From JTS-RE37 sp963756115 (lineage in GTDB: Bacteria; Bacteroidota; Bacteroidia; Flavobacteriales; Flavobacteriaceae): a stretch of 64,000 nucleotides of DNA. Both the position numbers and the translations under genes were made by a program. The notes under the pieces are model-generated. The model saw only the letters and a list, made by a program, of their open reading frames with translations. It was not told where the DNA came from and did not search any database. The stretch spans positions 248,001 to 312,000 of the forward strand of contig CAVWMN010000009.1 of the NCBI GenBank assembly GCA_963756115.1, given 5' to 3'. Of the stretch, positions 25,162-34,592 are shown in pieces. The first letter of the stretch is position 1; every line of letters starts with the position of its first letter.

Positions 25162-26010
25162 ATGAATCTGCACTACACAAACCACATAGACGACAGTATG
25201 TTCTATGTAACTGATTTCAACTGCCAGACTTCCCGGTCATTATTAAAAAAGAAGGGATTGTACAAGATCATCTGGGCAAAGGACAATGATATCAACTTAA
25301 CCGTTGATGGCTACCATCTGAACCTCCACCGGTCGCAGATACGATTTTGCACCCCTATGAATGTGATTGAACTGGACATGGATCAAAATGGGATCGTATC
25401 GTTGGTATTCAATCGCGAATTTTATTGTATAAGGGATCATGACAGGGAGGTGTCTTGTCAGGGTATTTTATTTTACGGGGGGTCCCAACCCGCTGTAGTA
25501 ACACTTAATGAGATGGAGGAGGAAAAATATATCCTTATGTACCAGATCCTGCTTGAAGAATTTGAAACACGAGACCAGATACAGGGGGAAATGCTCCGGG
25601 TTGTACTGAAGAGGATCCTTATTAAATCTACGCGGCTTGTTAAAAATGACATTCCTGATCCCCTGCTTTCTAATGAGAAGATTGATGTTATCAGGCGGTT
25701 CAACATCCTTGTTGAAGATTATTACAAGGAGAAACACCTTGTTGCAGATTATGCTTCGATGCTTCACAAATCTCCGAAGACACTCTTAAGCCTCTTCAAA
25801 AAGTATAATGAACAAACCCCCCTCAAATTTATCAATGAGAGAATCCTTATTGAAGCCAGGCGATTGTTGCTTTTCTCCGATAAAACTTCGGAAGAGATTG
25901 CCTATGAACTCGGTTATCGGGAGCCCGGTCACTTTGCTAAATTTTTTAAGAAACAAGCAGGAATGAGCCCCATCGAATTCAGAAAAAAAACATATTCGAA
26001 GGCATCCTAG
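25162..26010 (+). CDS. AraC-family transcription regulator
   Basis: 282 aa from the ATG at 25162 (MNLHYTNHID); an in-frame ATG at 25102 would add 20 hydrophobic residues. The N-terminal 150 residues look like an AraC cupin-type sensor (YKIIWAKDNDINLTVDGYHLNLHR). The C-terminus carries two helix-turn-helix motifs (VADYASMLHKSPKTLLSLFKK, then TSEEIAYELGYREPGHFAKF followed by KQAGMSPIEFR). It probably binds DNA in response to a small ligand. Its target is likely local, such as the debranching enzyme gene that begins 488 nt downstream, but this is inference. Confidence 0.9.
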   Translation: MNLHYTNHIDDSMFYVTDFNCQTSRSLLKKKGLYKIIWAKDNDINLTVDGYHLNLHRSQIRFCTPMNVIELDMDQNGIVSLVFNREFYCIRDHDREVSCQGILFYGGSQPAVVTLNEMEEEKYILMYQILLEEFETRDQIQGEMLRVVLKRILIKSTRLVKNDIPDPLLSNEKIDVIRRFNILVEDYYKEKHLVADYASMLHKSPKTLLSLFKKYNEQTPLKFINERILIEARRLLLFSDKTSEEIAYELGYREPGHFAKFFKKQAGMSPIEFRKKTYSKAS

Positions 26011-26498
26011 GAAAAATATACAATCTATTTGGAATAATTCACATTCCAGATTCTACACTCCAGAATTAGGTTTGTACAAGTAATTTGTAATTGTTAAAAA
26101 AATGAATGCAAACTTGTACAAGAATACTACAATTTCCGGTAATCCCGGGAGCCTGTACTGTGGCAGCCCGGAAACTATTAGCATGAGCGGCCTGCCCTAT
26201 ATGGGATGTAGATCAACATTTCACAGCAACACCACGTTTTTCGAGGCTTTTCCATCCAGATCAATATCGGGCATGGGTTTTTGGGAATACTGCCAATTAC
26301 CATGATTTGTCCATATCGATTTGAGATGATTTGTTCCCCCGAGCTAATATAGCATTGTTGTTTATTCATCTGATCATCAAACCGGTGAGGGAACATGCCC
26401 GTAGAAACCAGCCAGAACTCCTCACCATTTTGCCACAAACCACACAAGGGAGGATACAAACAACAGGGAATTAAATCACAGCATTAAAGTACCGCATA
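26011..26498. other. Long non-coding leader upstream of the debranching enzyme
   Basis: 488 bases without a credible gene. TAGGTTTG at 26067-26074 fits the Bacteroidota -7 element TAnnTTTG, though no -33 element is seen at standard spacing. Short open frames (26102-26305 on plus, 26178-26459 on minus) have unconvincing composition. The region could be a regulated leader or a degraded gene. Confidence 0.4.
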
Positions 26499-28505
26499 AT
26501 GAAAATACAGGGACACAAAACGGAAGAATTATTAGACATGGAATGGTTGGATACCAATGGTATAGGGGGTTATGCATCTTCTACAATCATAGGTGCCAAT
26601 ACACGAAAATATCACGGATTGCTTGTTGCTTCCCTCAACCCCCCAACAGACAGAAAAGTACTGGTAGCCAAAGTAGAAGAGCGGGTTAATAAAGGCGGCA
26701 AATCCGAGGATCTTTCGGTAAACAAATATCCCGGCACATATTATCCAATGGGCCACAAATTATTGAAAACCTTTGATCGCAGGCCTCTTGCCAACTGGTT
26801 TTATGAAGGTGAGGATTGGGAATTGCGAAAGAAAATCTTCATGGTGCCCGGCAGCAATACCACAGTCGTAATCTATAAGAATGCCGGGTGGGAATCCTTT
26901 GATCTTGAACTCCATCCATTACTGGAACATAAAGATTATCATGGCAATTCTCATGAAAATTATTTCGATTTTTATTACGAGCACTCTGGCATGAGCCTTA
27001 AAATACATGCCTACCCGGATAGCCCGCCATTATTTATGGGTTGGTCCCTTGGTACCTTCAGCGAATACCGCGCTTGGTATAAAAATGTTGAATTGGCTAA
27101 AGAACAGTTCCGGGGGCTCGATTTCAGGGAAGATTATTATCGCATCGGCATCATCAGGGCATCACTTCAACCCGGCCAGGAGATCTCACTTATATTCACC
27201 ACTACAGAGGATATGATCGGTAAACCGGCAAGGGATCTTGAAAGACAGGCAAGGGATTACATCCGGTCCCAGTTCGACCCCGATGTAAGGAACAGCTACT
27301 ACAGGGATCTCCTCGTGGCCGGTTCGCAATTCCTCGTAGAAAGGGCCTCAACCAATTCAAAATCGATAATCGCCGGATACCACTGGTTTACGGATTGGGG
27401 AAGGGATACCATGATCGCTATGAGGGGCCTTACCATTGCAACGGGCAGGCAGCAAGTTTCACGGTCTATCCTGGCTACCTTTTTCAACTATTTAGACCAG
27501 GGCATGCTCCCGAACAGATTTCCGGACCATCGGGGACAGCAGGTTGAATACAATACCATTGATGCCAGTTTATGGCTGTTTGTAACCCTATATGAGTATT
27601 ATCAAAAATTCGGGGATAGGGATTTTGTTGAATGCCACATGAAAGATCTGGAGAGCATTCTCCTGTACCATATAAACGGGACCCGTTTCAATATCAGACT
27701 TACAGCCGAAGGATTCATATACGGAGGGCAGGAAAGCTGGCAGCTTACCTGGATGGATGCACTCGTGGATGGGCATGTGGTAACGCCCAGGATAGGGTGC
27801 CCTGTGGAGATCAATGCATTGTGGTATAACGCCCTGTGCATTTATGAATACTTCTGTGGCGGTTGCGACTTAAGACTTCACATGCAGATTAAAGAGGTGA
27901 AGCAGCAATTTACCAGGAACTTCAGGAACTATTTCCTGACAGATGAAGGATATCTGTACGATGTGGTAAGACCCGGTGGAATCGGCGATGCCAGTTTCAG
28001 GCCCAACCAGATCTATGTTGCAAGCCTTCCATTCTCATTGCTAACCCACAGGGAAGAAGAAAAACTGGTGGAAATGGTTGGGGATCGATTACTGACAGAT
28101 TATGGTTTACGGACATTGGACAAAGAAGACCCCCGGTTTGTTGGTACATACGGGGGAAATCAATGGAACCGGGATTTTGCATACCATCAGGGTACGGTCT
28201 GGCCATTTTTGCTGATGGAATACTGGGAGGCATTTTTAAAGGTAAATCAATACTCGGTTTCCTCGAAATTCCAGGTGCTACGGGCCTTAAAGCCGCTGGA
28301 GGATCACTTTTATCAGGCAGGCTGCATTCATGGGATCTCAGAAATTTTTGACGGGGATGAACCTGCCGCGGGCAGGGGTTGTATACACCAGGCGTGGTCG
28401 GTGGCTGCGCTGGTAAAATTATATGGAGATCACAAACTTCATGAACTCAGCATGAGCGAGAAGGAAGTGGAATCGGAGCCCGTATTAATACCCATGGAAA
28501 TATAA
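26499..28505 (+). CDS. Glycogen debranching-type enzyme (amylo-alpha-1,6-glucosidase family), copy 1
   Basis: 668 aa. The N-terminal domain begins EWLDTNGIGGYASS...NTRKYHGLLVASLNPP, the signature of bacterial/archaeal debranching enzymes. The (alpha/alpha)6 catalytic barrel contains YHWFTDWGRDTMIAMRG, followed by PNRFPD, EYNTIDASLWLF, LTWMDA and PVEINALWYNAL, the conserved acid-rich loops. FVGTYGGNQWNRDFAYHQGTVWPF closes the active site. It should cleave alpha-1,6 (or similar) glucosidic links in alpha-glucans or their fragments in the cytosol, as no signal peptide is seen. A close paralogue lies at 40344-42329. Confidence 0.93.
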   Translation: MKIQGHKTEELLDMEWLDTNGIGGYASSTIIGANTRKYHGLLVASLNPPTDRKVLVAKVEERVNKGGKSEDLSVNKYPGTYYPMGHKLLKTFDRRPLANWFYEGEDWELRKKIFMVPGSNTTVVIYKNAGWESFDLELHPLLEHKDYHGNSHENYFDFYYEHSGMSLKIHAYPDSPPLFMGWSLGTFSEYRAWYKNVELAKEQFRGLDFREDYYRIGIIRASLQPGQEISLIFTTTEDMIGKPARDLERQARDYIRSQFDPDVRNSYYRDLLVAGSQFLVERASTNSKSIIAGYHWFTDWGRDTMIAMRGLTIATGRQQVSRSILATFFNYLDQGMLPNRFPDHRGQQVEYNTIDASLWLFVTLYEYYQKFGDRDFVECHMKDLESILLYHINGTRFNIRLTAEGFIYGGQESWQLTWMDALVDGHVVTPRIGCPVEINALWYNALCIYEYFCGGCDLRLHMQIKEVKQQFTRNFRNYFLTDEGYLYDVVRPGGIGDASFRPNQIYVASLPFSLLTHREEEKLVEMVGDRLLTDYGLRTLDKEDPRFVGTYGGNQWNRDFAYHQGTVWPFLLMEYWEAFLKVNQYSVSSKFQVLRALKPLEDHFYQAGCIHGISEIFDGDEPAAGRGCIHQAWSVAALVKLYGDHKLHELSMSEKEVESEPVLIPMEI

Positions 28506-28532
28506 TTGTAAATCTTCTAATCTTATTTAAAA

Positions 28533-29183
28533 ATGATGAAAACGAACACTATTATTTTTGATAATCCTGAGGCTGTAAATGAAAATGCCGCCCTGCCAGC
28601 TACGGCAGCTCAAAACGCACCGTTGTTTTCAAGGGTTCATAGTGTGTTAACTACTTACCCGGTTGCTGGTGACACGGAGGATTCCAGCAGTTACCCGCTG
28701 GTTGCCATGAACAGGGAAACCTTGCTGTCTCTGAGATTTGTTCTGGAACAGCTGACCCCAGGGGATTACATATCACCTGTATCTGAAATGGCAAATACGC
28801 CTCTAAGCAGGCACGTTCGTCACATTCTGGATTTTTACAGGAACCTTTTACTGGCTGGTGAAAATGGTATCATAGCATACGATTCCAGGAAAAGAGGGTC
28901 AGATATTGAAACCAATAAGCATTCCGCAATATGGTTTATCGATCGAATCCTTGCACATATTGAGGCAATGAAATCAGACCGGCCTGTAGTCTTGCGCCAG
29001 GACCTGGGATCCGGAACGCTTTATATTAAAAGTTCCCTTAACAGGGAATTGCTGTATAACCTGGAACATGCCATCCACCATATGGCACTTATCAAAATAG
29101 CCCTGAACCTTCACTTTAACTATGTGTTGGTTGACGCCAATTTTGGTATTGCATATTCCACTGTGGCAGCATCCCGAAATTGA
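28533..29183 (+). CDS. DinB-like four-helix protein
   Basis: 216 aa. After a non-conserved 40-residue lead, the protein has the DinB-type helical layout: LLSLRFVLEQLTPGDYI, SRHVRHILDFYRNLL with a candidate metal-binding His, and NLEHAIHHMALIKIAL with two or three further His in helix 4. DinB-superfamily proteins are metal-dependent thiol (bacillithiol, mycothiol) transferases or damage-inducible proteins of unknown action. It starts 27 nt after the debranching gene and is probably co-transcribed, though a functional link is not evident. Confidence 0.72.
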   Translation: MMKTNTIIFDNPEAVNENAALPATAAQNAPLFSRVHSVLTTYPVAGDTEDSSSYPLVAMNRETLLSLRFVLEQLTPGDYISPVSEMANTPLSRHVRHILDFYRNLLLAGENGIIAYDSRKRGSDIETNKHSAIWFIDRILAHIEAMKSDRPVVLRQDLGSGTLYIKSSLNRELLYNLEHAIHHMALIKIALNLHFNYVLVDANFGIAYSTVAASRN

Positions 29184-29252
29184 TATTCACTTGCAGGCTC
29201 CACCTTTGCTGCAAACTGATAGTATCCTGTAGGAACCAATAAGTATAAAAAA

Positions 29253-30107
29253 ATGGAAACAACTAAACATACGCTGGAATTGAGAAACGCCGTAGACGGT
29301 ACAACAGATATTGGAATAATTGAAAATTGCCAGTGCGACTATTCCGAAGAATTCCAGAAAGATGGGTATCATAAGATCGTACTGGTGCATACGGGTGGAG
29401 GGACCATTCAAACCGGGATCAGTGAACGGCACTTTGTGGCACCTTGTGTACTTTTCTACCAGGCATTTCAGCCTTTTCAACTGATAAATTTGTCCGCCGG
29501 CACGCTTGCTGAATGTATCCGGTATTCCAATGCATTCTATTGTCCGGATGAGAAGGAACTTTCTTATGGGTACAATGATATCCTTTTTCACAATCCCGAT
29601 AATTTCAATATGGTGGCATACGAGAAGCAAAAATATGAGGAGGTGTTTGCCATCCTGCAGCAGATCCGTAATGAGCTGGCCTCAACTAGACCTGACAAGG
29701 ATATCCTAAGGAATTTTTTGGCCATTTTTTTGATGAGGGCCATTAAAGCCATGCAAAATTCCGCTGTCCCAAAGGTCAAAACACCCCTGGTGCTGAAGCG
29801 GAATTTTATCGGGGGAGTCACACAGCTTGTTGATAACAATTTCAAGACCGAAAAAAGAACAACTTTTTATGCAAATGAACTATGTCTTGCACCGAATACC
29901 CTATCCAAGTATATGAAGAAATATTTCGGGATCACCCTTACACAACTCATTCACGAGAAGGTAGCAACGGAAGCCAAAAGGGAACTCCGGGTTTCACGAA
30001 AATCGATTAAGGAAGTGGCCTACGACCTGGGTTTTGACGACTCCCTTTATTTCAGCCGGTTGTTCAAAAAGATCACAAGCGTAAGCCCCCGGGAGTATCG
30101 TGTTTAA
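29253..30107 (+). CDS. AraC-family transcription regulator
   Basis: 284 aa. The N-terminal 180 residues form a divergent AraC sensor region (NCQCDYSEEFQKDGYHKIVLVHTGGG). The C-terminal HTH pair is clear: YANELCLAPNTLSKYMKKYFG and SIKEVAYDLGFDDSLYFSRLF, followed by the KKITSVSPREYRV end typical of the family. It probably controls the adjoining carbohydrate/redox cluster; the 205-nt gap before the YHS gene would hold a target promoter. It differs in sequence from the AraC protein at 25162-26010. Confidence 0.9.
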   Translation: METTKHTLELRNAVDGTTDIGIIENCQCDYSEEFQKDGYHKIVLVHTGGGTIQTGISERHFVAPCVLFYQAFQPFQLINLSAGTLAECIRYSNAFYCPDEKELSYGYNDILFHNPDNFNMVAYEKQKYEEVFAILQQIRNELASTRPDKDILRNFLAIFLMRAIKAMQNSAVPKVKTPLVLKRNFIGGVTQLVDNNFKTEKRTTFYANELCLAPNTLSKYMKKYFGITLTQLIHEKVATEAKRELRVSRKSIKEVAYDLGFDDSLYFSRLFKKITSVSPREYRV

Positions 30108-30312
30108 TATTCCATTTCAGTCTATATACGTTCCCGGTTAGTCCATACAATTCAGATATCAGGCACCTAATTTTACACTATGATCACGATCAAAAATTGT
30201 CCTGAGGATCCCGAGAGATACGGATGATTTAGAAGTGATATCACATGCTGATTACCGGAGAATTACGCTACCGGGGAAGGCATTTAAACTAAGAAATTAA
30301 AAGAATTAAATC

Positions 30313-31206
30313 ATGAACAAAACAGCATTGTTACCGGTCTTCATCCTACTGTTCGGATGTAATATATCGGCCCAGAAAGCGACAAGCCAGTTTAACAACC
30401 TCAATCAAAAGGGTGTCATCATAGATGGCTATGATCCTGTAGCATTTTATACGGAAAACAAACCAGTGGCCGGAGATGAAAAATACAATTACCTATATGA
30501 AGGGGCCACCTATCACTTTTCTTCTGCAGCCAATTTGGAAATGTTCAAAGCAGATCCCGAAAAGTATAAACCACAGTTCGGGGGGTGGTGCGCTTACGCC
30601 GTATCGCTCGGCAGGGTAGCACCTGTAGATGTTAATTATTGGTCTGTTCAGGATGGTCGCCTGTTATTTCAACACAATAAAAGGGCTGATGACGGATGGA
30701 AAAAAGACCCGGCAGGTAATCTGCTTCTGGCAGACAAATATTGGCCGGAAGTTTCCTCCGAACATGGGGAGCAGATCCGCACTGATCAGGAAAAAGCATT
30801 CTATAATAATACGGACAAACATGGGGTGGCAATTGAAGGGTATGATCCCGTGGCCTATTTTACAAATAACAAACCCATACGAGGCTCCAAAAACTACGAG
30901 GCTCGTTTTGAAGGCGCAACCTATTGGTTTGCTTCCCAGGAGAATGCCGATATGTTTAAGGATAACTCCAGAATGTTTGCCCCGTTATATGGCGGCTTTT
31001 GCGGGTATGCCATGAGCGATGGCGGCAGGCGGAGGCCTGTCAACCCCGAATTGTTCTCCATTGTGGACGGGAACTTAATCCTTCAGCATTCGAAAGGCGC
31101 TGTGGAACTATGGGAAAAAGATGTGGTCCAAAACAAACAAAAAGCAGATGGATACTGGCCGGGTGTTATTGAAAAACACCATGGCGAAAAGACCAAATAC
31201 GATTAA
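30313..31206 (+). CDS. Exported protein with two YHS domains
   Basis: 297 aa. The start MNKTALLPVFILLFGCN gives a lipobox-like LFGC, so the protein may be a lipoprotein; SAQ could instead be a signal peptidase I site. Two tandem YHS-type repeats follow. Each has GYDPVAFYTENKPV / GYDPVAYFTNNKPI, a Y-x-F-S/W-F-A-S strand pair (YHFSSAANLEMF, YWFASQENADMF) and a GGWCAYA / GGFCGYA motif. YHS domains are small metal-associated modules, often in copper proteins or enzymes. A single-domain relative is at 39843-40277. It probably acts in the periplasm with the following secreted VOC protein. Confidence 0.87.
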   Translation: MNKTALLPVFILLFGCNISAQKATSQFNNLNQKGVIIDGYDPVAFYTENKPVAGDEKYNYLYEGATYHFSSAANLEMFKADPEKYKPQFGGWCAYAVSLGRVAPVDVNYWSVQDGRLLFQHNKRADDGWKKDPAGNLLLADKYWPEVSSEHGEQIRTDQEKAFYNNTDKHGVAIEGYDPVAYFTNNKPIRGSKNYEARFEGATYWFASQENADMFKDNSRMFAPLYGGFCGYAMSDGGRRRPVNPELFSIVDGNLILQHSKGAVELWEKDVVQNKQKADGYWPGVIEKHHGEKTKYD

Positions 31207-31248
31207 CCAGTGAATTTCATCAGATACTTCATTTTAAGCCTAAACGAT

Positions 31249-32268
31249 ATGAACTGCTATACCCGTACTATTCAATTGATGCGATTCACATTAAGTATGA
31301 CCCTGTTCTCCTTGGCAGGTGTTTCTGCACAGGTCACCTATGTTTCAGGTGTGGCATTTACGGTTAGGGATTTGGATCATGAGGTGAAGTTTTTCCAGGA
31401 CGTCCTTCAATTCAATATGGTGGGGGAATTTAATATGGATGCAAAAACGTCCGCTGAGTTGTTTGGGATTGAGGCAGCCCAAACCCGGGTAGCGGTATTG
31501 CAACTGGGAGAAGAACGCCTGCAATTGGTAAAGTTTGAAGGAGAGGAAAACCAGGAGATACCAGTAGATTCTCATAGCAATGATCTGTGGTTCCAGCATA
31601 TTGCCATTGTGGTAAGCGACATGGATCGGGCTTATGAGGTGATCAGGGAAAATGACCTGCAATTTATTTCCTCCGGGCCACAAACCCTTCCGGACTACCT
31701 TCCAAATGCCTCGGGTATTACAGCGTTTTATTTTCAGGATCCTGAAGGGCATGTACTGGAACTGATCCAATTCCCTCAAGACAAGGGAAAAGCCAAATGG
31801 AAGAAGCCGTCTGATAAATTGTTCCTGGGTATAGACCATTCGGCAATCGGAATTGACAGGACATCCCGGTCTTTACCTTTCTATACTGGTTTGCTGGGTT
31901 TGAAGGTGGGGGGCAAGAGTGAAAATTACGGGCCGGAACAGGAGCATTTGAACCAAGTGTTTGGAGCACACCTCCAGATAACAGGCTTACATGCAGACCA
32001 TGGGGTTGGGGTGGAATTATTAGACTATCTGGCGCCTCAGGGCGGGAAACCATACCCCAGTGAGAGTAAACCCACCGATTTATGGCACTGGCATTATATG
32101 CTGGAATCCCGGAATCTGGAATATATATATGATAAACTGATCGCGCAAGATTACACCGTGGTCTCGAGTGGGATCGTGGACGTAGCAATACCGGGTATCG
32201 GCATCTCGGGGAAGGCTCTGTTGGCCAGGGATCCTGACGGACATGCTCTTTTGCTGTATCAGAATTAA
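31249..32268 (+). CDS. Exported VOC-family (glyoxalase/dioxygenase fold) protein
   Basis: About 339 aa from the ATG at 31249; a GTG at 31210 and an ATG at 31279 are also in frame. A signal peptide ends in ...MTLFSLAGVSAQ. Two VOC modules follow: FTVRDLDHEVKFFQDVL...WFQHIAIVVSDMD...YFQDPEGHVLELIQFP, and DHSAIGIDRTSRSLPFYTGLL...WHWHYMLESRNLE...LLARDPDGHALLLYQ. The paired His/Glu positions could bind a metal, as in dioxygenases, glyoxalases and related isomerases. The reaction is unknown. It sits in a run of exported proteins with the YHS and GlcG-like genes. Confidence 0.82.
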   Translation: MNCYTRTIQLMRFTLSMTLFSLAGVSAQVTYVSGVAFTVRDLDHEVKFFQDVLQFNMVGEFNMDAKTSAELFGIEAAQTRVAVLQLGEERLQLVKFEGEENQEIPVDSHSNDLWFQHIAIVVSDMDRAYEVIRENDLQFISSGPQTLPDYLPNASGITAFYFQDPEGHVLELIQFPQDKGKAKWKKPSDKLFLGIDHSAIGIDRTSRSLPFYTGLLGLKVGGKSENYGPEQEHLNQVFGAHLQITGLHADHGVGVELLDYLAPQGGKPYPSESKPTDLWHWHYMLESRNLEYIYDKLIAQDYTVVSSGIVDVAIPGIGISGKALLARDPDGHALLLYQN

Positions 32269-32372
32269 ATGGCCCATTTGGGGGTTAAACGAAGGAAATA
32301 AAATCAATTACAGCAGACAGAAAAATTGGCCGATAGACGGAAAATAACAAGTAATAAACTAAAGAGATACAC

Positions 32373-32840
32373 ATGAAAAAATACAATTGGTTCCCGCTTT
32401 TTTTACTGGCGTTTTATTCATTAAACGCACAGGTTCAGCCTACCTACCAGTTAACAGCGGAAGCTTCACAGAAGATTATGGATGCGGCAATTGCATACGC
32501 CAAAGAGAACAAGGCTCCGGGTGGTTCCATAGCCATTGTGGATGCCGGCGGGAACCTCCTGATGTTTCGCAGGATGGATGGGACATTTGCTTCTTCCGCA
32601 GGTGTTGCGATTGAAAAAGCCCATACCGCCGCCCTTTTTAAAGCCGATACAGAGAAGTTCGAAGAATCGGTAAACGGGGGAAGGAATGCGCTGCTTACGG
32701 TAGGGTATAATTTTCTCAAAGGGGGTATACCGGTCCTGTATAAGGGGATTGTAATAGGCGCCGTAGGGGTAAGTGGGGCAGCAAGTGCCGAGCAGGACAG
32801 GGAAATTGCCATGGCAGGTTCCGGGGCTCAGATCGAATAG
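32373..32840 (+). CDS. Exported GlcG/HbpS-family protein
   Basis: 155 aa with a signal peptide (MKKYNWFPLFLLAFYSLNAQ). The rest is the GlcG/HbpS fold: LTAEASQKIMDAAIAYAKE, SIAIVDAGGNLLMFRRMDG (the signature strand pair), AIEKAHTAALF and GAVGVSGAASAEQDREIA. Family members bind heme or act in glycolate utilisation operons. The protein may bind heme or cobalamin-like ligands in the periplasm. It is followed after 14 nt by the SMP-30 gene, so the two are probably in one transcript. Confidence 0.85.
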   Translation: MKKYNWFPLFLLAFYSLNAQVQPTYQLTAEASQKIMDAAIAYAKENKAPGGSIAIVDAGGNLLMFRRMDGTFASSAGVAIEKAHTAALFKADTEKFEESVNGGRNALLTVGYNFLKGGIPVLYKGIVIGAVGVSGAASAEQDREIAMAGSGAQIE

Positions 32841-32854
32841 ATTAATCTGATAAT

Positions 32855-34510
32855 ATGAAAACACACGGACTACTTATAATTGGTTTGGTCTTCAGCCTTA
32901 TTTCACATTCACAGGAATTCAGGGAATTGGCGGTGGGAAAATCCTTTGCGGTCGTGGACCTGAAAACGGCCGCGGGGATTGAAGCCGTGGGCGCACAATG
33001 GAAATGCAAAGAGGCCGGCATCCTTGAAGAACCATTCAAGGCACCTGGACCTTCTGAATCCGATACACTGAACCTGTACCCAACCGGGAAGGCAATAACC
33101 ACACATGCTATTTTGCCAAAGGCGGGCGCACTTGAATTTGATGATTCAGCGTGGGACATAATCCCAGCGGGATCATTGGATGAACGGAAAGGGAGCGGGT
33201 TACTGTCATTTGTCTGGTACAGGATAGCAGTGACACTCCCGGAAAAACTGGGGGACAATACCGTTGAAGGGTCAACTGTATATTTTGAGATCGTCATGGA
33301 CGATTATGCAGAAGTCTTCGTGAATGGAAAACTGGACAAAACATTTGGAGAGAGGGGCGGGCAGGCTATCGCGGGTTACAATTCAAGGAACAGGGTCCTG
33401 TTGACAGATAATGCCAGGGCAGGCGAAAAATTTCAGTTGGCCGTTCTGGGAATTAACGGGCCAATTGCCGATTTACCTGATAATTACATATGGGTACGGT
33501 CTGCAACCCTGGATTTTTACCATGAAAAGCCTATCAACCCGGAATGGGAAAATGTTGGAAAAATAAGCAGGGCGCATCCTGACCTGGATCAGGTACTATC
33601 CCCGGACGCACAGGTTTCGCGCGTGGCTGATGGATTCTCGTTCATCGAAGGGCCCGTCTGGCACCCGGATGGCTACCTGTTATTCAGCGATCCGAATGAA
33701 AATGTGATCTATAAATACGAGCCCCTTAGCGGAAATGTCTCCATATTTATGACAAAATCCGGATATGCCGGGGTTGATATCGGCAATTACGCACAACCAG
33801 GATCCAATGGGTTGGCCATTGATGCAGAAGGTCGTTTAATTGCCTGCCAACATGGTAACCGAAGGGTTGTCCGATTTGAAAAAAAGGGACCGGTTACTGT
33901 TTTATCCGCAAAGTTCGGGGACAAACGGTTAAATAGTCCCAATGACCTGGTACTGCGGTCAGACGGTACAGTATACTTCACCGATCCCCCATACGGCCTT
34001 CCAGAATTGTATGATGACCCCAACAAGGAAACACCGCATCAGGGGGTTTATGCCGTAGTGAACGGGAAAACCAAATTGCTTGCATCGGATCTGGGAGGCC
34101 CCAATGGTATCTCATTTTCCCCCGATGAAAGGTACCTCTATGTCAGCAACTGGGATATCAGGGATATCCATAATACCAAGGTAATATGGCGTTATGAAGT
34201 GCAGAAGGACGGCTCTTTAAAAAATGGAGAAGAATTCTTCAATATGAATGAAACGGAAGGGGACGAAGCCCTGGACGGTTTAAAGGTGGACAGCAGGGGG
34301 AACATCTTTGCCTCTGCCCCGGGGGGGATATGGATTATTTCACCCCAAGGGAAACTCCTGGGCAAAATTACAGCTCCGGAAAGACCTGCCAATATGGCCT
34401 GGGGTGGCCAGGATGGCAAAACCCTTTACATGGCTGCCCATACCGGATTATATAAAATAGAGCTGAAAACGGGGAGACCGGCAGCCGTGATACCCCTGGT
34501 ATACCCATAA
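32855..34510 (+). CDS. SMP-30/gluconolactonase-type protein with an N-terminal beta domain
   Basis: 551 aa. A signal peptide (MKTHGLLIIGLVFSLISHSQ) is followed by a 180-residue beta domain resembling a jelly roll (VWYRIAVTLPEKLG, VYFEIVMDDYAEVFVNGKL). Residues about 200-545 form the SMP-30 six-bladed propeller: FIEGPVWHPDGYLLFSD carries the metal-ligand Glu, LNSPNDLVLRSDGTVYFTDPP the Asn, and PNGISFSPDERYLYVSNW and EGDEALDGLKVD the remaining ligands. It probably hydrolyses a sugar lactone such as a gluconolactone in the periplasm. The GMC oxidoreductase and SDR genes next to it would form the lactone. Confidence 0.88.
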   Translation: MKTHGLLIIGLVFSLISHSQEFRELAVGKSFAVVDLKTAAGIEAVGAQWKCKEAGILEEPFKAPGPSESDTLNLYPTGKAITTHAILPKAGALEFDDSAWDIIPAGSLDERKGSGLLSFVWYRIAVTLPEKLGDNTVEGSTVYFEIVMDDYAEVFVNGKLDKTFGERGGQAIAGYNSRNRVLLTDNARAGEKFQLAVLGINGPIADLPDNYIWVRSATLDFYHEKPINPEWENVGKISRAHPDLDQVLSPDAQVSRVADGFSFIEGPVWHPDGYLLFSDPNENVIYKYEPLSGNVSIFMTKSGYAGVDIGNYAQPGSNGLAIDAEGRLIACQHGNRRVVRFEKKGPVTVLSAKFGDKRLNSPNDLVLRSDGTVYFTDPPYGLPELYDDPNKETPHQGVYAVVNGKTKLLASDLGGPNGISFSPDERYLYVSNWDIRDIHNTKVIWRYEVQKDGSLKNGEEFFNMNETEGDEALDGLKVDSRGNIFASAPGGIWIISPQGKLLGKITAPERPANMAWGGQDGKTLYMAAHTGLYKIELKTGRPAAVIPLVYP

Positions 34511-34592
34511 ATTGGCAGCGAATGGGTGCGGGTACCTGTCTGGAGCAGGAGCCAGGGAGTGCGCTATTCAATAAAATTATAAATCAAAAGAT

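Noticed and set aside
26102..26305. Short plus-strand open frame after the AraC gene
   Set aside because: It follows a possible promoter element, but its translation lacks any domain-like pattern and it is not supported by its neighbours.
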